Origin: Burkholderiales bacterium 8X
GTDB taxonomy: Bacteria > Pseudomonadota > Gammaproteobacteria > Burkholderiales > Burkholderiaceae_C
Direction of reading: 5' to 3'
Assembly: GCA_902506565.1 (NCBI GenBank)
Contig: LR732703.1
Span: forward strand, 2,094,125 to 2,158,124
Length of the DNA stretch: 64,000 nt
Position numbers and translations under genes: made by a program. Positions 36,567 to 45,364 of the stretch are shown piece by piece; within the stretch, counting starts at the first letter, position 1; every line of letters starts with the position of its first letter. The notes under the pieces are model-generated. The model saw only the letters and a program-made list of their open reading frames with translations, made no database searches and was not told where the DNA came from.

Positions 36567-36899
36567 ATGATCAGGATCACGGTCGCGGTCGCCCTGGCGC
36601 CGCGTCAAGTTCTCGAACGGGTCGTTGAGCTGGAAGCGGGGGCAACGATTTCACGGGCGATCGCGGAGAGTCGATTCGAGGCCGAGGTGCCGCCTGGGCA
36701 GTGGGCGGCATTGCAGCCGGGCATCTGGGGCAGGGCGGCAGCATGGGATGCAGCTTTGCAGGACGGCGACCGAGTCGAGCTCTGCCGACCCCTGCTGGTC
36801 GACCCCAAGGTGGCACGACGTGAACGATTCAAGAGCCAAGGCTCGCGCGGAACCGGACTCTTCGCTCGGCAACGCAGGGGCGGGAAAGCCGGGTACTAG
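36567..36899 (+). CDS. rnfH: RnfH family ubiquitin-fold protein
   Basis: A 110-residue protein of the RnfH family, which has a beta-grasp (ubiquitin-like) fold. Motifs: ITVAVALAPRQVLERVVELEAG, AIAESRFEA, GIWGRAAAWDAALQDGDRVE and LCRPLLVDPKVARRERF. Function remains uncertain; the family was named from rnf operons. There is no C-terminal di-glycine, so it is not an obvious ubiquitin-like modifier. Coupled to ratA with three bases between. Confidence 0.9.
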   Translation: MIRITVAVALAPRQVLERVVELEAGATISRAIAESRFEAEVPPGQWAALQPGIWGRAAAWDAALQDGDRVELCRPLLVDPKVARRERFKSQGSRGTGLFARQRRGGKAGY

Positions 36900-36913
36900 C
36901 TGCCAGCTACGAA

Positions 36914-36938
36914 CTACCAGCCACCAGCTACCAGCCAC
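36914..36938. repeat. Short direct repeats ctaccagccac
   Basis: ctaccagccac occurs at 36914-36924 and 36928-36938 with related ccagcta units around it, in the 93-base gap between the convergent rnfH and DUF4124 genes. Likely slippage-derived intergenic sequence. Confidence 0.6.
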
Positions 36939-36992
36939 GGGGTGGCGGTTACAAACCGGCAACAAGCCGTTGGCACCGCCTGACGGTTCGGC

Positions 36993-37550
36993 TTACTGAG
37001 TAGCCCTGCAATCCGTCGCGACGACGCCCTGAAGACGTTGCTGCTCCGCTGACCGCGCCTTGTCGTCCATGACCTCGCGCTCGCCCTGTGCGTTGAGCCG
37101 TGCCACCCGAATGCCGCTGTCGAAAGTGGCCAAGCCCTGGCGAGCACGGTTGCAGTTCTCCATCTTGGCTTGCGCGACGCGCTGGGCTTCGGCGTCCTTG
37201 CGGGCTTTTTCTGCTTCCTCGGCCTTGCGGGTCTTTTCTTCGAGTTCCTTGTCGACGCCGGTCGGCTTGACGCCGGGCCCGGACGGAGGCGCCGCAGCGG
37301 CCGCCACGGTCCTCGTGGGCTCGGCCGCAGCCGCAGCGGCCGCCACCGCCGCCGCTGTGGGCTGGCCGAGATTCGCTCGACTCGGATTGCCGCCGGGCCG
37401 GCGCATGATGTTCTTGTCGGGCACCTCGGGCGGCGGCGCCGTGTCGCTGAATACCTTCTTGTTGTCCTTGTCGATCCATTGCCACTGAGCCGCGGCGAGG
37501 GCGGGCGACAAGCAGAGGGACGCGAGTAAGAGGTATCGAGCGAGTTTCAT
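36993..37550 (-). CDS. DUF4124 domain secreted protein
   Basis: A 185-residue exported protein: a signal peptide (KLARYLLLASLCLSPALAAA) is followed by the DUF4124 module (QWQWIDKDNKKVFSDTAPP), which is common in Burkholderiales periplasmic proteins of unknown function. An Ala-rich stretch (about 65-90) and a charged helical region (about 100-145, LEEKTRKAEEAEKARKDAEA) lead to the C-terminal part. It is divergent from guaB across 161 bases. Role unknown; a cell-envelope location is likely. Confidence 0.88.
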   Translation of the reverse strand: MKLARYLLLASLCLSPALAAAQWQWIDKDNKKVFSDTAPPPEVPDKNIMRRPGGNPSRANLGQPTAAAVAAAAAAAEPTRTVAAAAAPPSGPGVKPTGVDKELEEKTRKAEEAEKARKDAEAQRVAQAKMENCNRARQGLATFDSGIRVARLNAQGEREVMDDKARSAEQQRLQGVVATDCRATQ

Positions 37551-37684
37551 GGGCGGCAGTTTAGCGCTGCCTTACGTTTTGCAACATTAACGATTCGGCA
37601 TATTTGCAACCTTCGGTACCGATTGGCCCGAGGCAACCGTTTCTGCCTCTAATCCCCGGGTTCGGGTAACCACTTAGCCCTCGT

Positions 37685-37690
37685 TACAAT
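37685..37690 (+). promoter_or_regulatory. Possible -10 box upstream of guaB
   Basis: TACAAT lies 21 bases before the guaB ATG, with gag as a weak ribosome site between. The -35 region is not recognisable. The leader would be only about 15 bases long. Confidence 0.35.
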
Positions 37691-37711
37691 CCGCCTTTTG
37701 GAGCTTCACCC

Positions 37712-39181
37712 ATGCGCCTCCTTGGCAAAGCGCTCACCTTCGACGACGTGTTGCTGGTGCCCGCGTACTCCCAGGTCCTGCCCAAGGACACTTCGCTCGC
37801 TACCAAACTTTCCCGCAACATCTCGCTCAATCTGCCGCTGGTTTCCGCCGCGATGGACACCGTCACGGAGGCCCGCCTCGCGATCGCCATCGCGCAAGAG
37901 GGCGGCATGGGCATCGTGCACAAGAACCTCACCGCCACTGAGCAGGCAGCGCAGGTCGCCAAGGTCAAGCGCTACGAGTCGGGGGTGTTGCGCGATCCGG
38001 TCGTCATCACGCCGACCCACACGGTTCGCGAAGTGATGGCGCTTTCGGAGCAACTCGGCATCTCCGGCTTTCCGGTGGTCGACGCGGGCAAGGTGATCGG
38101 CATCGTGACCGGGCGCGACCTGCGTTTCGAGAATCGCTACGACGTGCCGGTCAGCGAAATCATGACCCGCCGCGAGAAGCTCATCACCGTACCCGACGGC
38201 ACCACGCTCGCGGAGGCCAAGGCCCTCCTCAACAAGCACAAGCTCGAACGGCTCCTGGTCATCAACCAGGATTGGGAGCTGAAGGGCCTGATCACCGTCA
38301 AGGACATCACCAAGCAGACCAGCTTTCCGAACGCTGCTCGCGACCCGAGCGGGCGTCTCCGCGTGGGGGCGGCCGTGGGCGTCGGCGAAGGCACCGAGGA
38401 ACGGGTCGAGGCGCTGGTGAAGGCCGGCGTCGATGCGATCGTTGTCGATACGGCGCACGGCCACAGCGCCGGTGTCATCGAGCGGGTGCGCTGGGTCAAG
38501 AAGAACTATCCCCAGGTCGACGTCATCGGCGGCAACATCGCGACCGGCGCTGCGGCCCGCGCCTTGACCGATGCCGGCGCGGACGCGGTCAAGGTCGGCA
38601 TCGGGCCGGGCTCGATCTGCACCACCCGCATCGTGGCGGGTGTCGGCGTGCCGCAGATCATGGCGATCGACAACGTGGCCACTGCCCTGCAGGGAAGCGG
38701 CGTACCGTTGATCGCGGACGGCGGCATCCGGTATTCGGGCGATATCGCCAAGGCGATCGCCGCCGGTGCCAGCACCGTGATGATGGGCGGCATGTTCGCC
38801 GGCACCGAGGAGGCGCCCGGCGAAATCGTGCTGTTCCAGGGACGCAGCTACAAGAGCTACCGAGGCATGGGCTCGATCGGCGCCATGCAGCAGGGCAGCG
38901 CCGACCGCTACTTCCAGGAATCCACCACCGGCAACCCCAATGCCGACAAGCTGGTCCCCGAGGGCATCGAAGGCCGCGTGCCCTACAAGGGGTCGATGGT
39001 CTCGATCGTCTACCAGATGGCCGGCGGGCTTCGTGCCAGCATGGGCTACTGCGGCTGCGCCACCATCGACGACATGAAGGCCAAGGCCGAATTCGTCGAG
39101 ATCACGACCGCCGGCATTCGCGAGAGCCATGTGCACGACGTGCAGATCACCAAGGAAGCGCCCAATTACCGAGCCGACTGA
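37712..39181 (+). CDS. guaB: IMP dehydrogenase
   Basis: Catalyses the NAD-dependent oxidation of IMP to XMP, the committed step of GMP synthesis. The 489 residues contain the opening [17 protein letters not shown], two CBS domains (about 95-200, [19 protein letters not shown]), the catalytic-cysteine loop [18 protein letters not shown], the flap region with [18 protein letters not shown], and the ending [11 protein letters not shown]. All catalytic residues are present. guaA follows after 43 bases, so the two genes form the guaBA operon. Confidence 0.97.
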   Translation: MRLLGKALTFDDVLLVPAYSQVLPKDTSLATKLSRNISLNLPLVSAAMDTVTEARLAIAIAQEGGMGIVHKNLTATEQAAQVAKVKRYESGVLRDPVVITPTHTVREVMALSEQLGISGFPVVDAGKVIGIVTGRDLRFENRYDVPVSEIMTRREKLITVPDGTTLAEAKALLNKHKLERLLVINQDWELKGLITVKDITKQTSFPNAARDPSGRLRVGAAVGVGEGTEERVEALVKAGVDAIVVDTAHGHSAGVIERVRWVKKNYPQVDVIGGNIATGAAARALTDAGADAVKVGIGPGSICTTRIVAGVGVPQIMAIDNVATALQGSGVPLIADGGIRYSGDIAKAIAAGASTVMMGGMFAGTEEAPGEIVLFQGRSYKSYRGMGSIGAMQQGSADRYFQESTTGNPNADKLVPEGIEGRVPYKGSMVSIVYQMAGGLRASMGYCGCATIDDMKAKAEFVEITTAGIRESHVHDVQITKEAPNYRAD

Positions 39182-39224
39182 GCGGCCGGCCGACGCCGGC
39201 TTCCGGCCTCGCCAAGCAAGCAAG

Positions 39225-40835
39225 ATGCACAAGAAAATCCTGATCCTCGACTTCGGGTCGCAAGTGACCCAACTCATTGCCCGCCGGGTGCGCGAGGCGC
39301 ATGTCCTCTCCGAGGTACACCCCTGCGACGTCACCGACGAATGGATCCGCGACTACACCCGGGACGGCTCGGTGGTCGGCGTCATCCTTTCGGGCAGCCA
39401 CGCGAGCGTCTACGAAGAAACCACCGACAAGGCGCCGCAGGCGGTGTTCGAGCTGGGTGTTCCGGTGCTGGGCATCTGCTACGGCATGCAGACCATGGCG
39501 CATCAGCTCGGCGGCAAGGTCGAGATGGGGCACGAGCGCGAATTCGGTTTCGCCGCCATTCGTGCGCATGGCCATACGCGGTTGCTGCGCGAGATCGCGG
39601 ACTTCACCACGGCCGAAGGCCATGGCATGCTGAATGTCTGGATGAGCCACGGCGACAAGGTGACCGACCTGCCGCCCGGCTTCAAGCTGATGGCATCGAC
39701 GCCCAGCTGCCCGATCGCCGGCATGGCCGACGAGGATCGGCGCTTCTACGGCTTGCAGTTCCACCCCGAGGTCACGCACACGCCGCAGGGCAAGGCGATC
39801 ATCGATCGGTTCGTGCTGGAGATCTGCGAGGCGCGGCCCGACTGGATCATGCGCAACCACATCGCCGAGGCGGTCGAGGCCATCCGCGCGCAGGTCGGCG
39901 ACGAGGAAGTCATCCTCGGGCTCTCGGGCGGCGTCGATTCTTCGGTTGCCGCCGCGCTGATCCACAAGGCGATCGGCGACCAGCTGACCTGCGTCTTCGT
40001 CGACCACGGCCTCTTGCGGCTGGGCGAAGGCGACATGGTGATGGACATGTTCGTCGGCAAGCTGCATGCCAAGGTCATCAGGGTCGACGCCAGCGAGCTG
40101 TTCCTCGGCAAGCTGGCCGGCGTGAGCGATCCGGAAGCCAAGCGCAAGATCATCGGCGGCGAGTTCGTCACCGTGTTCAAGCAGGAGGCGGCCAAGCTCC
40201 AGGCGGCGGGCGCACTCGGCGCCAAGTGGCTGGCCCAGGGCACGATCTATCCGGACGTGATCGAGTCGGGCGGCGCCAAGAGCAAGAAGGCCGTCACCAT
40301 CAAGAGCCACCACAACGTCGGCGGCTTGCCCGAGCAGCTTGGGCTCAAGCTGCTCGAACCTTTGCGCGACCTGTTCAAGGACGAGGTGCGCGAGCTCGGC
40401 GTCGAGCTGGGCCTGCCGCACGAGATGGTGTACCGGCATCCGTTCCCGGGCCCGGGCCTGGGCGTGCGCATCCTCGGCGAGGTCAAGAAGGAGTACGCGG
40501 ACCTGCTTCGCCGCGCCGATGCGATCTTCATCGAGGAACTGCGCAACTTCGTCGAGCCGAACTCGGGCAAGAACTGGTACGACCTCACCAGCCAAGCCTT
40601 CGCGGTTTTCTTGCCGGTCAAGAGCGTGGGCGTAATGGGGGATGGCCGCACCTACGACTACGTCGTCGCATTGCGCGCGGTCCAGACCAGCGACTTCATG
40701 ACCGCCGACTGGGCCGAGCTTCCGTATCCGCTCCTGAAAAAGGTGTCGAGCCGCATCATCAACGAGGTTCGCGGCATCAATCGGGTGACCTACGACGTGA
40801 GCAGCAAGCCGCCGGCGACGATCGAATGGGAATGA
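39225..40835 (+). CDS. guaA: GMP synthase (glutamine-hydrolysing)
   Basis: Converts XMP to GMP using glutamine and ATP. The 536 residues contain a class I glutamine amidotransferase domain with the nucleophile in GICYGMQTM and the catalytic His/Glu in [10 protein letters not shown], the ATP pyrophosphatase domain with PP-loop [11 protein letters not shown], and the C-terminal dimerisation domain ([15 protein letters not shown], then PPATIEWE). The ATG at 39225 starts the conserved [21 protein letters not shown]. Confidence 0.97.
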   Translation: MHKKILILDFGSQVTQLIARRVREAHVLSEVHPCDVTDEWIRDYTRDGSVVGVILSGSHASVYEETTDKAPQAVFELGVPVLGICYGMQTMAHQLGGKVEMGHEREFGFAAIRAHGHTRLLREIADFTTAEGHGMLNVWMSHGDKVTDLPPGFKLMASTPSCPIAGMADEDRRFYGLQFHPEVTHTPQGKAIIDRFVLEICEARPDWIMRNHIAEAVEAIRAQVGDEEVILGLSGGVDSSVAAALIHKAIGDQLTCVFVDHGLLRLGEGDMVMDMFVGKLHAKVIRVDASELFLGKLAGVSDPEAKRKIIGGEFVTVFKQEAAKLQAAGALGAKWLAQGTIYPDVIESGGAKSKKAVTIKSHHNVGGLPEQLGLKLLEPLRDLFKDEVRELGVELGLPHEMVYRHPFPGPGLGVRILGEVKKEYADLLRRADAIFIEELRNFVEPNSGKNWYDLTSQAFAVFLPVKSVGVMGDGRTYDYVVALRAVQTSDFMTADWAELPYPLLKKVSSRIINEVRGINRVTYDVSSKPPATIEWE

Positions 40836-40873
40836 GGCTGTTGTAATTATTCTGGCGAAATCAGGCCTTGATC

Positions 40874-40887
40874 GCTGTAATATCAGC
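40874..40887. promoter_or_regulatory. Possible hipB operator/promoter
   Basis: gctg-taatat-cagc is a short inverted repeat three bases before the hipB ATG, with TAATAT as a -10-like core. HipB-type repressors bind inverted repeats in their own promoter, so this is a candidate operator. The 54-base gap is visibly A+T-rich relative to its neighbours. Confidence 0.35.
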
Positions 40888-40889
40888 AT

Positions 40890-41426
40890 ATGGCCAAGAA
40901 GACCGCCGCTTTGCTCCCGTCCACCGAGGACCTTCTTCACCAGCTCGGTGATCGGCTTCGACTCGCCAGGCTGCGGCGGCGCCTGACGGCCCAACAGGTT
41001 TGCGAGCGCGCCGGCATGGCGCCCATGACCTTGCGCAGCCTCGAACGGGGCGGGTCCGGCGTGACGATGGGCGCCTACCTGGCCGTCATGCAAGTGCTGG
41101 GCATCGAGAAGGATCTCGACCTGATCGGCAAGGCAGATCCGGTCGGGCGCGAACTGCAGGATGCCCACTTGCCGGCTCACGCTCGAACCCAGCGTCGCGC
41201 CGTGGCAGAAGTTTCCCCAGCACGGTCGACATTGCGAAAGCCCGAGCAAGCTACCGCTCCGGTGCGCCTCCGCCCGGTACCCACCGGGGGTTCGCAGAAA
41301 AAGCGATCGGCTCGCAACAGCGACCAGGACTGGATCGCGCAAAGCGGCTTCGCCGATGCCGACGCGCTGGCAGGCCTCATCGAGTCGCCGGCGCCACCGA
41401 AGAAGCGCCAACGCCGTTCCGGATGA
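40890..41426 (+). CDS. hipB: HipB-like XRE antitoxin
   Basis: A 178-residue protein with an N-terminal Cro/C1 helix-turn-helix (about 20-75, RLARLRRRLTAQQVCERAGM, then LRSLERGGSGVTMGAYLAV). A long, probably disordered basic C-terminal region follows (about 95-178). As in other HipBA systems it should bind HipA and repress the pair. The C-terminal extension is longer than in E. coli HipB (88 residues). Its stop overlaps the hipA start by four bases (ATGA), typical of a toxin-antitoxin pair. Confidence 0.86.
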   Translation: MAKKTAALLPSTEDLLHQLGDRLRLARLRRRLTAQQVCERAGMAPMTLRSLERGGSGVTMGAYLAVMQVLGIEKDLDLIGKADPVGRELQDAHLPAHARTQRRAVAEVSPARSTLRKPEQATAPVRLRPVPTGGSQKKRSARNSDQDWIAQSGFADADALAGLIESPAPPKKRQRRSG

Positions 41427-42691
41427 GCGCCGCCATCGCCGTCTACGCCGACTGGGTCAGCCTCGAGGGTCCGTTGCGCCTGGGCTGGCTGCATGCGCGG
41501 CGCGGCGCCGGGCGCGAGGTTTTCGAGTTCGGCTACGACACCGCCGCGCTTCGCCATGCGGCCACGCGAAACCTGCATCTCGACGCGAGGCTGGGCCTCT
41601 TCGAAGGCCGACAGCATCCACCGCAAGGTCATGAGAGCTTCGGCGTGTTTGCCGACGCAAGCCCCGATCGCTGGGGCCGGTTGCTGATGCGGCGGCGGCT
41701 CGAACGCGCCCAACGTGCAGGCCTCGCCTCCAAGACGGCGCGCCTGCACGAATCCGACTACCTGCTGGGCGTGCACGATCTCTATCGATCCGGGGCGCTG
41801 CGCTTTCGAATCGACGACGTCGGCGACTTTCTCGACAACCAGCATGACGCGGCGGCGCCGCCTTTCGTTCAGCTGCGCGAACTCGAAGCCGCCAGCCTGG
41901 CATTGGAGCGCGACAAGGACAACACCGCCACCGCTGCGGACGACTGGCTGCGCCTCTTGATCGCGCCGGGCGGATCGCTCGGCGGCGCACGGCCGAAGGC
42001 GAGCGTTGTCGATCCGGACGGACAGCTCTGGATCGCCAAGTTTCCGAGCACCCGGGACGAGCACGATGTGGGCGCGTGGGAACTCGTGGTGCAGACCCTG
42101 GCCAAGGGCTGCGGGTTGTCGGTCCCGCCAAGCCTGGCTCGCCGCTTCGGAAGCCGGCAACACACCTTCCTGGTGAAGCGCTTCGACCGAACGCCTTCAG
42201 GCCGGCTCCATTTCGCTTCGGCCATGACGCTCACCGGTCATCAGGATGGCGACGATGCATCCACCGGCGCCAGCTACCTCGAACTCGCCCGCGTGCTGGT
42301 CGATCATGGATCGCGCACGGCCCCCGATCTGCGCGAACTGTGGTCGCGCATCGTCTTCAACCTGCTGGTCTCCAACACCGACGACCATCTTCGCAACCAC
42401 GGCTTCATCCTCGAGCCGGGAAAGGGCTGGCGCTTGTCGGAGGCCTATGACATGAATCCGGTGCCAGGCGCAGAGGGCCTGAAGCTCAACATCAGCGAAG
42501 CCGACAACGCATTGGATCTCGACCTGGCGCGTTCGGTGGCGCCGTATTTCAGGGTCTCACGCAAAGCGGCGGACGACATCCTGGTTCGCAGCCAGGGTGT
42601 GGTGAGGCAATGGCCGAAGATCGCGAACAACCTGAAGATCGCCGCCCGGGAGCAGGAGCGGATGGCGCCGGCATTCCGCCTTGCGGGCTGA
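41423..42691 (+). CDS. hipA: HipA-like serine/threonine kinase toxin
   Basis: A 422-residue kinase of the HipA family. In E. coli, HipA phosphorylates glutamyl-tRNA synthetase and drives persistence; other HipA proteins target other synthetases. Key elements are present: N-terminal HipA_N subdomain (about 1-130), the Ser-containing P-loop-like segment GSLGGARPK (184-192), K206 (IAKF), the catalytic loop NTDDHLRNHGF (318-328) and the metal-binding YDMNP (342-346). All suggest an active enzyme. Target cannot be predicted. Confidence 0.9.
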   Translation: MSAAIAVYADWVSLEGPLRLGWLHARRGAGREVFEFGYDTAALRHAATRNLHLDARLGLFEGRQHPPQGHESFGVFADASPDRWGRLLMRRRLERAQRAGLASKTARLHESDYLLGVHDLYRSGALRFRIDDVGDFLDNQHDAAAPPFVQLRELEAASLALERDKDNTATAADDWLRLLIAPGGSLGGARPKASVVDPDGQLWIAKFPSTRDEHDVGAWELVVQTLAKGCGLSVPPSLARRFGSRQHTFLVKRFDRTPSGRLHFASAMTLTGHQDGDDASTGASYLELARVLVDHGSRTAPDLRELWSRIVFNLLVSNTDDHLRNHGFILEPGKGWRLSEAYDMNPVPGAEGLKLNISEADNALDLDLARSVAPYFRVSRKAADDILVRSQGVVRQWPKIANNLKIAAREQERMAPAFRLAG

Positions 42692-42706
42692 ACCAGCCGC
42701 GCCCAA

Positions 42707-42732
42707 GAAAAAACGCTGCCGATGGGCAGCGT
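42707..42732 (-). terminator. Terminator of the 59-residue protein gene
   Basis: On the minus strand acgctgcc-catc-ggcagcgt is followed by TTTTTTC. It lies 80 bases after the stop of the small minus-strand gene and faces hipA, so it ends that transcript. Confidence 0.85.
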
Positions 42733-42811
42733 CGATCGAAGCAGAACCGCCGACCTGCAGCGATCCATCGAAACCTGGATAGACGCCGCGAGGCGTCGAA
42801 GCGTCGCGCCG

Positions 42812-42991
42812 TCAGTGCGTCTCGAGCGCCATGTTGCGCGCCAGCTCTTCCTTCAATGCAAGCTCGAGGCGCTCGCGGGCGTCCATCGGCTGGTCGTGGA
42901 CATATTCGGCGTCCAGTTCGCAATGGAGGTAGTAGTCCACCTGCTGCATGATGCGCTGCACCCGGTCGGTAAGTTGTGCTGAGTCGGTCAT
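42812..42991 (-). CDS. Small conserved-looking hypothetical protein (59 aa)
   Basis: A 59-residue acidic, wholly helical protein (TDRVQRIMQQVDYYLHCELD, then MDARERLELALKEELARNM). It has no signal or membrane segment. A ggag site six bases before the ATG and a strong terminator beyond the gene support it as a genuine, monocistronic small gene. I do not recognise the family. Convergent with hipA. Confidence 0.7.
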   Translation of the reverse strand: MTDSAQLTDRVQRIMQQVDYYLHCELDAEYVHDQPMDARERLELALKEELARNMALETH

Positions 42992-43324
42992 TCGGTCTCC
43001 GTTTCCACCCTTGGATGGCGAGCTTTTGTTGGATGTGCAGCCAGCATGCGCCGAAAGCACCGGCCGAACGTTTCAAAGTTTTTTCCTGTCGCCACCCAAA
43101 CCGAGGTCGGCGGCACGCCAAACCGGCTTTGTTCCCCTTGTACGAGGCCTTCCGCTAAGCCTTTCGATCTATGTCTTTGGTTGTTAGGCGCCGTTACACA
43201 ACATAACCATCTCACGCAAAGTTCAGGTACTTCTTCAACATTCGATTCGAGGCCGACAGCAAGAGCCGCTTTCGCATCGTCCGGCACTCAAGGGACAATC
43301 AGCGCCTCTCTCCACCGACGAGCC
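42992..43324. other. 333-base intergenic region without a supported gene
   Basis: Separates the 59-residue protein gene and the paiB-like gene, which are divergent. It is less GC-rich than the flanks (for example around 43185-43250) and should hold both promoters. The frame of the next gene stays open back to 43046, but no ribosome site or conserved start supports extension. I see no RNA gene in it. Confidence 0.5.
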
Positions 43325-44011
43325 ATGTACCTGCCCGCAACCTTCGACAGCCGAGATCGGACCATTGCCATCGAGCTGATGCGAGCACATGGCTTCGCGA
43401 CCCTGATCTCGACCGACGACGACGGCCTGCCGTTCCTGACGCACCTGCCACTGGTGCTCGAAGAACGAGGCGACGTGCTGATGCTGCACGGTCACTGCGC
43501 CAAGCCCAACCCACACTGGCGGTACCTCGCGTCGCGTCCCCGTGCAGTCGTCAGCTTCCTCGGCCCTCATGCCTACCTTTCGCCGTCGGTCTATCCGGAC
43601 CTCGCGAGGGTTCCGACCTGGAACTACCTGGCCGTCCAATGCACGGTCGAGGCAAGGCTGCTGGAGTCGCCCGAGGCCAAGGACGCGCTGCTCAAACGTC
43701 TGATCGCGCAACACGAGCCGGCCTATGCCGAGCAGTGGCGCAGGCTGGGCGAAGACTTCCAGCTCAAGATGCTGAACGGCATCGTCGGATTCGAGCTGCA
43801 GGTGGTCGAGCTCCAGTGCAAGCTCAAGCTCAATCAGCATCGCAAGGAGTCGCACGCGGCGATGCATGCGGTCTACAAACAGGGCTCTCCGGACGAACGG
43901 GCATTGGCCGAGTGGATGATCCGGCTGGGGCTCTCCGACGGCTTCGTCGCAGCCGCCGAATCGGCCGAACCCGCAAGATTCATCGGATCGCCGATCCGGG
44001 AGCCCAAGTGA
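43325..44011 (+). CDS. PaiB/FMN-binding negative transcriptional regulator-like protein
   Basis: A 228-residue flavin-reductase split-barrel protein of the PaiB family (opening YLPATFDSRDRTIAIELMRAH, then YLASRPRAVVSFLGPHAYLSP, PTWNYLAVQCTVEA and KMLNGIVGFELQV). In Bacillus, PaiB takes part in the repression of sporulation and degradative-enzyme genes; in proteobacteria it is probably an FMN- or haem-binding protein of unknown role. It heads a tight run of four genes, overlapping the next by one base (TGATG). Confidence 0.9.
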   Translation: MYLPATFDSRDRTIAIELMRAHGFATLISTDDDGLPFLTHLPLVLEERGDVLMLHGHCAKPNPHWRYLASRPRAVVSFLGPHAYLSPSVYPDLARVPTWNYLAVQCTVEARLLESPEAKDALLKRLIAQHEPAYAEQWRRLGEDFQLKMLNGIVGFELQVVELQCKLKLNQHRKESHAAMHAVYKQGSPDERALAEWMIRLGLSDGFVAAAESAEPARFIGSPIREPK

Positions 44012-44262
44012 TGCGGATCTTCGGCTACGCCGCATTGCTCCTGGCCCTGGTCATCGTCGCCTTGCTCGCGAAGAACCAGTTGTCTGCGACGCTGCCGGCG
44101 GTCGTTCCAGCGCAACCGGCAACCACCGGTCCTGGCAGCGGAAACGCGGCCGCGAATGGCTCGGCAATCAGCGCACCAGGCCAAGCCAAGCCGATCCAGC
44201 AACAGTACAAGGAGGCACTCGACGCCGCCTTGCAGACGCCGCGTCCCATGCCGGATGAATAA
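44011..44262 (+). CDS. Small single-pass membrane protein (83 aa)
   Basis: Residues 4-20 form a hydrophobic segment (FGYAALLLALVIVALLA), followed by a Pro/Ala/Gly/Ser-rich region and a short helix (QQQYKEALDAALQ). It is likely membrane anchored with a periplasmic tail. It overlaps the preceding stop by one base and the following tadA start by eight bases, so it is embedded in the operon. Family not recognised. Confidence 0.75.
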   Translation: MRIFGYAALLLALVIVALLAKNQLSATLPAVVPAQPATTGPGSGNAAANGSAISAPGQAKPIQQQYKEALDAALQTPRPMPDE

Positions 44263-45364
44263 CGACGAGCATTGGATGCAACTGGCGCTGTCCGAGGCGG
44301 CGCAGGCAGCGGCAGAGGGCGAGGTTCCGGTCGGCGCGGTCGTGGTCAAGGACGGCGTGCTGGTCGCAAGCGGACGCAACGCGCCGATCGCCTTGCACGA
44401 CCCGAGCGCCCATGCCGAAATCCTGGCCCTGCGCGCCGCGGGCAGGGCGCTCGGCAACTATCGGCTGGAGGGCTGCCAGCTCTTCGTCACGCTGGAGCCT
44501 TGCGCGATGTGCGCCGCCGCCATCCTGCATGCCCGCCTCGACCGAGTCGTCTTCGGCGCCTTCGATCCCAGGACGGGCGCAGCCGGCTCGGTCCTCGATC
44601 TGTTCGGCGAGAAGCGGCTCAATCATCGAACAGGCGTGCAAGGAAACGTGCTGGCAGCGGAGGCCGGCGCGTTGCTGCAGGATTTCTTCAGGCGCCGGCG
44701 CGAAATCGCGCGCCATCTTGCCGAACCGCTCCGTGCCGACGCGCTACGCACGCCCGATGCGTATTTCGATGCGTTGGCCGAATGGTCCGCGCCGCCGCAC
44801 TATGCCCGCGACCTGCCTTCGCTGGACGGGCTTCGCTTGCACTACATCGACATCGGCCCGAAGGACGCCGCCGTCACGATGCTCGGCTTGCATGGGCCGG
44901 GCGAGTGGAGCTACTTCTTCAGGAACCTGGCGGGGCTTGCCGAGCTGTCCGGCTTTCGCTTCCTGGCTCCCGATCTCGTGGGATTCGGCCGCAGCGACAA
45001 GCCGAAGCGCGAGGATGTCCATCGAATCGGGTGGCATCTGCGCGCATTGAACGAATGGGTCGACCGGTTGCAGCCCGGTCCGCTGGTGCTGGTGGCGAGT
45101 CCTGCGGCCGGGATCTGGGCAGACGAGTTGCAACGATCCGCCCCCGATCGGTACGACGCCATCCTGGTCGCACCGGACGCTGGAAAGAACGCTGCGGGCG
45201 ATTCGCAGGATGCAGCCTGGCGTGCACCGTTTCCGGATCGTGGTCACGAGGCGGCGCTGCGCGCGTTCGGCCCGATCGCACAAAACCTGTCCGGCCCCGA
45301 TCTGCATCAGGCGCAGCAACTCGTGGAGTCGGCTCGAATGGCGATGGGATACTCGGCGCGGTGA
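44255..45364 (+). CDS. tadA: tRNA adenosine(34) deaminase TadA fused to an alpha/beta-hydrolase-like domain
   Basis: Residues 1-155 are TadA, which converts A34 to inosine in tRNA-Arg(ACG): zinc ligands and the proton-shuttle Glu are H53-A-E55 and P-C83-A-M-C86, with the expected FGEKRLNHRTGV region. Residues about 165-369 resemble haloalkane dehalogenases (LHGPGEWSYFFRN at 212-224, FLAPDLVGFGRSDKP at 236-250). The usual nucleophile elbow (such as QDWGG) is replaced by ASPAAG (281-286), and no late catalytic His is evident. The second domain is therefore probably non-catalytic or altered. ldcA overlaps its stop. Confidence 0.9.
   Translation: MNNDEHWMQLALSEAAQAAAEGEVPVGAVVVKDGVLVASGRNAPIALHDPSAHAEILALRAAGRALGNYRLEGCQLFVTLEPCAMCAAAILHARLDRVVFGAFDPRTGAAGSVLDLFGEKRLNHRTGVQGNVLAAEAGALLQDFFRRRREIARHLAEPLRADALRTPDAYFDALAEWSAPPHYARDLPSLDGLRLHYIDIGPKDAAVTMLGLHGPGEWSYFFRNLAGLAELSGFRFLAPDLVGFGRSDKPKREDVHRIGWHLRALNEWVDRLQPGPLVLVASPAAGIWADELQRSAPDRYDAILVAPDAGKNAAGDSQDAAWRAPFPDRGHEAALRAFGPIAQNLSGPDLHQAQQLVESARMAMGYSAR

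Noticed and set aside
36120..36899. ratA-rnfH as a type II toxin-antitoxin system
   Set aside because: Both belong to conserved housekeeping families (CoQ-binding START protein and RnfH) in a conserved place beside smpB; nothing in the sequence supports a toxin role.
36567..36899. RnfH ubiquitin-like fold as a partner for the Josephin-like protease
   Set aside because: It lies 20 kb away in a conserved locus, lacks a C-terminal di-glycine, and no E1- or E2-like genes are present.
43178..43200. gttaggcgc resembles the core of an integron attC site
   Set aside because: No matching inverse core partner at the right distance, no cassette structure and no integrase were found, so it is probably chance.
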